Of a stretch of DNA of 64,000 bases, positions 59,519 to 64,000 are shown piece after piece (position 1 is the first letter of the stretch; each line of letters starts with the position of its first letter). The stretch lies in NCBI GenBank assembly GCA_964006375.1, contig OZ023269.1:129324809-129388808 (forward strand), given 5' to 3'. A program made the position numbers and the translations under genes. The stretch is from Tillus elongatus (Eukaryota > Arthropoda > Insecta > Coleoptera > Cleridae). A model generated the notes under the pieces. That model saw only the letters and a list, made by a program, of their open reading frames with translations. It did not search any database and was not told where the DNA came from.

Positions 59519-60304
59519 TAGTCATGCACTAGAGATCCATATACGACTAAGCCTAAGCAATCTACAATCAACCCTCGTATCAAAAGCGTCACTGCAGTAA
59601 TTCGATAACTATCTTCCACAAACTATAAATTCCTTTTCAGGTATTTTCAGAACATCGTGAAATGCTTTTAGAATGATTCATTGAAAACACCCAAATATGT
59701 TATTATAGGAAAAAGCATGTGTTTTCAACAAGAATAGAATCCAGCATGGATTACAAAGTGTCCAGTAATAATTTAAACTGCCTCATTTTCTTCGTACGAT
59801 GATTTAGCTAACAGACAACGTATCTAATTACTCATTCTTCTGTAATTTAAATAATAATATGAGAACAGGATGACAACAATGTTTGGTAAACATTTACAAA
59901 TGTACTCTGATTCATATTTAGTAATAATCTGGCATTAATCACCGATTCTAATCGTTACTACACCCCCTAAGAGTTCAACAGAAAAGCAGATGGCAGTTAT
60001 AGACAGATACTTGTGGTTTTAATGTATTAATCACTGTTTCTGGCTTAAAATGGTAGTAAATACTTGCTGTAAGTTAAGTGTGTGTGAGTGTGTGACCCTG
60101 ATGACACAAAAAGATATCAAAAAACTTTATTGCGCCATGTTTTTTTAATCAAATGTAAGTGATTAGTCACTTAACATTTTAAATGGTGCAAACTGTACTT
60201 AAAAGTTTGCAAGGATATTTCTCTTTGAAGTATGACGTAGTTTGCACTGATTTATTTCTTATGCAGATAAATAATATTTATAAACCAGAACAATATACCA
60301 TTAA
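59512..60304. other. No recognised feature
   Basis: A+T-rich; no matches noticed. Confidence 0.45.
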
Positions 60305-60700
60305 AATAAGAATTACGACGAAATAAGAGCATTATGATAGCAAATTTTCATAAAAGCATGACTTCCTTTAGGAAAATTAAGCCATTGAGTTAATTAACTT
60401 AATTCAAGGGTATTTTTATACCTGCAAACTAAGTTTCGTTACAATAATTTAATTATTTTCTAAAAAACAAAAACTAATCTTCAGAAAAACCGACTAGATT
60501 GAGGGCGGAAACGAATCCGTCCAAGTTATAAACTCAAGGAAAACACTTGCCATTTTAAATTAAAATCAGTATTTTGTTTAGTTATCGCAACCGTGCATAC
60601 CTAAGGAATTTAATTTGCCTTATTTAAAGAATTTTTTTACGTCTTAACAATAAGATTTTACCAGAAGCGTTTTTTTTTCTACGAAAATTCGCTAATGCAA
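60305..60700 (-). mobile_element. Old HP element
   Basis: A worn P end (AGAGCATTATGATAGCAAAT near 60328), body traces (ACGAATCCGTCCAAG) and an H right arm CTACGAAAATTCGCTAATG at 60679. Confidence 0.55.
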
Positions 60701-60824
60701 TAATAACAATTGTTAAAATCAAAAGTTCACCAGCTATAGCCAAAATGTTATTAACATAATAAAAGCAATTTTTTTAATGTGTCTGAATTTAATATACAAA
60801 ATATGCATTTACCGGCTTTCTTTC

Positions 60825-60970
60825 TGTGAATTTTCGAAATAAATCACTAATGAGCTGATCGCGCCTTTTGAATTTTGAAAAAATTGTTAAATGAGTGCGA
60901 AATAGGCCACTGGAACTCATATCCATGTTCAGTTTTAGACTTTATACGTCTATATATGTATATAGAGGTG
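60825..60970 (+). mobile_element. H half of an HP element
   Basis: GTGAATTTTCGAAATAAATC then ACTAATGAG, and the block ACTCATATCCATGTTCAG. Stops at a short TA-rich run. Confidence 0.55.
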
Positions 60971-60984
60971 TGCCAATTAAAACT

Positions 60985-61611
<627 letters not shown>

Positions 61612-61612
<1 letters not shown>

Positions 61613-61988
61613 TAAGGCTAGATGCATTCTCACAACAATTAGAACCGTAGACCGGTTTCGCTGTAATTAGAGCTCGTTAGTACGGCATACTAATTGTAGC
61701 GAAAATACACCTATAAAGTAATACGGCTATGGTAGCCAGACTTCCAACATTAAATGAGTGATAAGGCACGAAGCAACGTGCTGCCATCTATACTACGTGG
61801 TTCCGCAACTAGGTGACGGCACGTTGCTTCGTGTCTTACCACTCATTTAGTGTTGGAAGGCTGGCTAGCATAGCCGTATTACTTTATAGGTGTATTTTCG
61901 CTGCAATTAGTATGCCGTACTGACGAGCTCTAATTAGTGCAAAACCGGTCTACGGTTCTAATTGTTGTGAGAATGCATCTAGCCTTAC
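61612..61988. mobile_element. Foldback element with ~170-bp arms
   Basis: GTAAGGCTAGATGCATTCTC at 61612 is mirrored by the inverse at 61988. The arms stay paired through AACCGTAGACCGGTTT, AGTACGGCATACTAATTG and GGCACGAAGCAACGTG, leaving a loop of about 30 bases. It lies inside an older P-module. Superfamily unknown. Confidence 0.88.
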
Positions 61989-62104
61989 ATACTTTGTCCC
62001 TATATTAGGGTAGAAATGGATCAAGGCTGACAATTTACTAAATTGTTAGTTGGTTGTATACAGTCTCTATTTTTTAACACTTTGTGTTATTTGAAGCTGG
62101 CGTG

Positions 62105-62172
62105 ACAACATACTACTTGGTTTCGCAACTAGGTGGTGGCACGTTAGTTCGTGTTTCACCACTCACTTACAC
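62105..62172 (+). mobile_element. Second partial copy of the foldback core
   Basis: CTTGGTTTCGCAACTAGGTG and GGCACGTTAGTTCGTG match the loop side of the 61.6-kb element (61797-61850) at about 85 percent by eye. Confidence 0.7.
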
Positions 62173-62545
62173 CATAAAACAGTTTTGGATCCATAATACC
62201 TGAATCACAAAACTTGAAATTTGTTGGTTACGAACATTCAAGATGAGTCCATCTCCTAAATTCATGTTGTGCCATGTATGTCTCCAAACACATTTTTTAC
62301 AATAGCAAGTATCTACTATGAGTACAATTATTACCCACCTCACTAACCTATTCTTGGGTCCGGTCCACAATTTCAACCACAAATATTTCTTAGGCTATAA
62401 GTTTACAATATATCCAGAGATATACAGTATGCAAATGTCAGGTTATATAACAGATGTCAGCTGTTGTTGGCCATTATAGAATTGTATTGTAACTTTAGAA
62501 ATTCAATACTAGATATCCCAAATGCGACACATAGCGATAGAGTTT

Positions 62546-63946
62546 CTGTATGCCAAGGGCGGCTCCTCAATAAGTGAGCCCGTGCGCGCGCACTGCCGCC
62601 TGCCGTGGAAAAAATAAAATTTTTGCCATGCTATATTTACAGAATTTTTTATTTACTTTTTTACCTCCTGCATCCAATAAACAAAATTAGTATATCGAGG
62701 ATCGCAGAGAGGCGGCAGCGATCAATACAGAATACAGAAAGTGTTAATCGTTGCAGACGTTATATACATCCATATCAATATAAAGCATCTGGCGGCGGTC
62801 TGTATTTTTCGGCGCTCTCAGGAAGTGCGATACTTCAGTGCGAAATGATCGCCGAATTTGGATGATCTTCATCGAAAACGACCAAATAAGCAATCGGTTG
62901 TGCGCTATAAAATTACACACTTCCAGTTTGTAGTGGACTTTTGGCAGAGCATGTGTGTGTACCTACTACCTAGTAATTTTCGTCTTTCGGATTGATTTTA
63001 AATTAGATCATTTCGTTGTTGTTTACATGTTACATGACAAATATTATTGTTATGATGGTTACTACTTCGGGTTGCTTAATAAGTGGACAAAATAATTGTG
63101 ATACTGTGATTAATTCAGTGGATATTTTAAAATGAAAGGTTAACTTTTTAAGGGACTTTTTAACTACTATAACGTACAACTAACTAGAGGAAAACTTGGT
63201 AAGTAGTTAATAATTATTAAGTTTAGTAAGTAGGTTTCTTTATAATACATTTTCGAGGAAAAAATAGGCGAGCCCTTCATTTTTAGTGAATTTTTTATTT
63301 AAAAAATTTACTAATAAAGAGGTATCGATGGAGACTTTGCAAAAATGTTTTCAAATGAGCGCGAACTAGGACCTCTAGAACCCATATCCGGGGTCAGTTT
63401 CAATTTTTATATGTTTATATATATACAACCGATAACTCAAAAAATAAGCAACTGATTTCGATTAAACTCGCCAAGTGCCTTTCTTTTATTAATGGCTTGG
63501 ATGAGTTCGTTAGTCAGAAAAATCGGATAACGTTTTCCGGGAAAATTTTAAGTTTTGTCCCAAAAAAATCTTTTTCTCAGAAAAACCTAAGGTATTTTAA
63601 TGAAATTTGGTGGATATGTTGCCTTGTAAAAGACCTTACTACACACTAAAATTCAACTTTCTACATTTTTAGAAAATTGAGTTATTCAAATTTTGAGTTT
63701 TCTTTTGAAAAAACATTTTTTCTCCGAAAATTACAAAGTTATTTTGATGAAATTTGGTGGATATGTTGCCCTGGGTAAGACCCTACTACACACCAAAATT
63801 AAACTTTCTAAGTTCGTAGAAACTTGAGTTATTCAAATTTGAAACATTTAATAAAAATTTACTATCATAACGCACTTGCTGCGTCCCGACCTTTTTTTTC
63901 TTGCGCACCCCCAATCCATAAGGCACGAGCCGCTACTGCTGTATGC
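62546..63946 (+). mobile_element. hAT-like transposon with 8-bp target duplication
   Basis: The element runs from CAAGGGCGGCTC (62554) to GAGCCGCTACTG (63938). The 12-bp ends are imperfect inverses (9 of 12), and CTGTATGC is repeated exactly outside both (62546-62553 and 63939-63946). Eight-base duplications with GGCGGCTC-type ends fit the hAT superfamily. Inside are GC-richer leader-like sequence near 62590 and A+T-rich sequence, but no transposase, so it was non-autonomous. An HP element occupies 63283-63890. Confidence 0.88.
63283..63890 (+). mobile_element. HP element with both ends, nested in the hAT
   Basis: The H hairpin is at 63284-63315, then the CCATATCCGGGGTCAGTTTC block. A nearly lost TA run (about 63416-63425), a body with two ..AAATTTGGTGGATATGTTGCC segments and the inverse P end at 63853-63890 follow. 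It is among the clearest full-length copies: 0.6 kb, one H end and one P end, no target duplication visible, T on both outer sides. Confidence 0.85.
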
Positions 63947-64000
63947 TAATAGTCTGTGATCCACAGAGTATGTTCAATAGCATGAACAAATTATAAGCAA

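Noticed and set aside
62605..62865. An 86-codon frame inside the hAT-like element
   Set aside because: No BED zinc finger, RNase H-like core or dimerisation block of hAT transposases can be seen in it.

Overview
The window is a strongly A+T-rich stretch of an animal nuclear genome, most likely an arthropod and probably an insect. It holds almost no host coding sequence. What fills it is dead transposons: mariner relatives, a hAT, several LINEs, Penelope-like elements (PLEs), tRNA-derived SINEs and small non-autonomous elements. About twenty long (TA)n arrays are scattered through it. Naming an order would be a guess.

Host gene: one convincing exon lies on the minus strand at 22194-22538, with AG and GT splice signals on both sides. 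It encodes the end of a rhodanese-like domain, a linker and the start of a dual-specificity phosphatase domain of the DUSP10/MKP-5 type. No neighbouring exon was recognised, so most of the window is probably intron of this gene or intergenic DNA.

Mobile elements by region: 0.9-1.8 kb, an HP element (defined below) with four 141-bp tandem units; 2.0-3.9 kb, a mariner-related element with about 300-bp terminal inverted repeats; 5.1 kb, a pogo/Tigger scrap; 5.3-6.6 kb and 44.3-45.5 kb, two copies of one 1.3-kb composite HP element; 7.2, 46.1 and 49.7 kb, three copies of one SINE; 9.1-10.1 kb, an HP element with a mariner inserted; 11.7-13.6 kb, a Jockey/CR1-like LINE; 14.5-16.5 kb, LINE scraps and a mariner deletion derivative; 17.5-18.8 and 20.5-21.8 kb, two mariner pseudogenes; 23.5-24.4 kb, a PLE GIY-YIG endonuclease with a hammerhead-like motif downstream; 25.4-26.1, 33.2, 36.2-38.0 and 56 kb, copies of a second LINE, one interrupted by an RNase H LINE; 40.2-41.3 kb, the RNase H LINE; 51.0 kb, a PLE reverse transcriptase; 61.6-62.0 kb, a long foldback element; 62.5-63.9 kb, a hAT-like element with perfect 8-bp target duplications and an HP element inside it.

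Two systems stand out. First, hammerhead-ribozyme-like folds occur in at least four sequence families (20.2 and 42.7 kb; 24.3 kb; 55.4 kb; 57.2/57.9 kb). They sit in PLE-like terminal sequence, and two sites carry inverted pairs. Second, a modular repeat called here the HP element has a hairpin end (H, TTAGTGAATTTT..AAAATTCACTAA) and another conserved end (P, GGACGCAGCAAGTGCG). It usually carries a (TA)n array between the H module and the body, and about 25 full or partial copies cover roughly 11 kb. Its (TA)n arrays seem to have served as landing sites for TA-targeting mariners.
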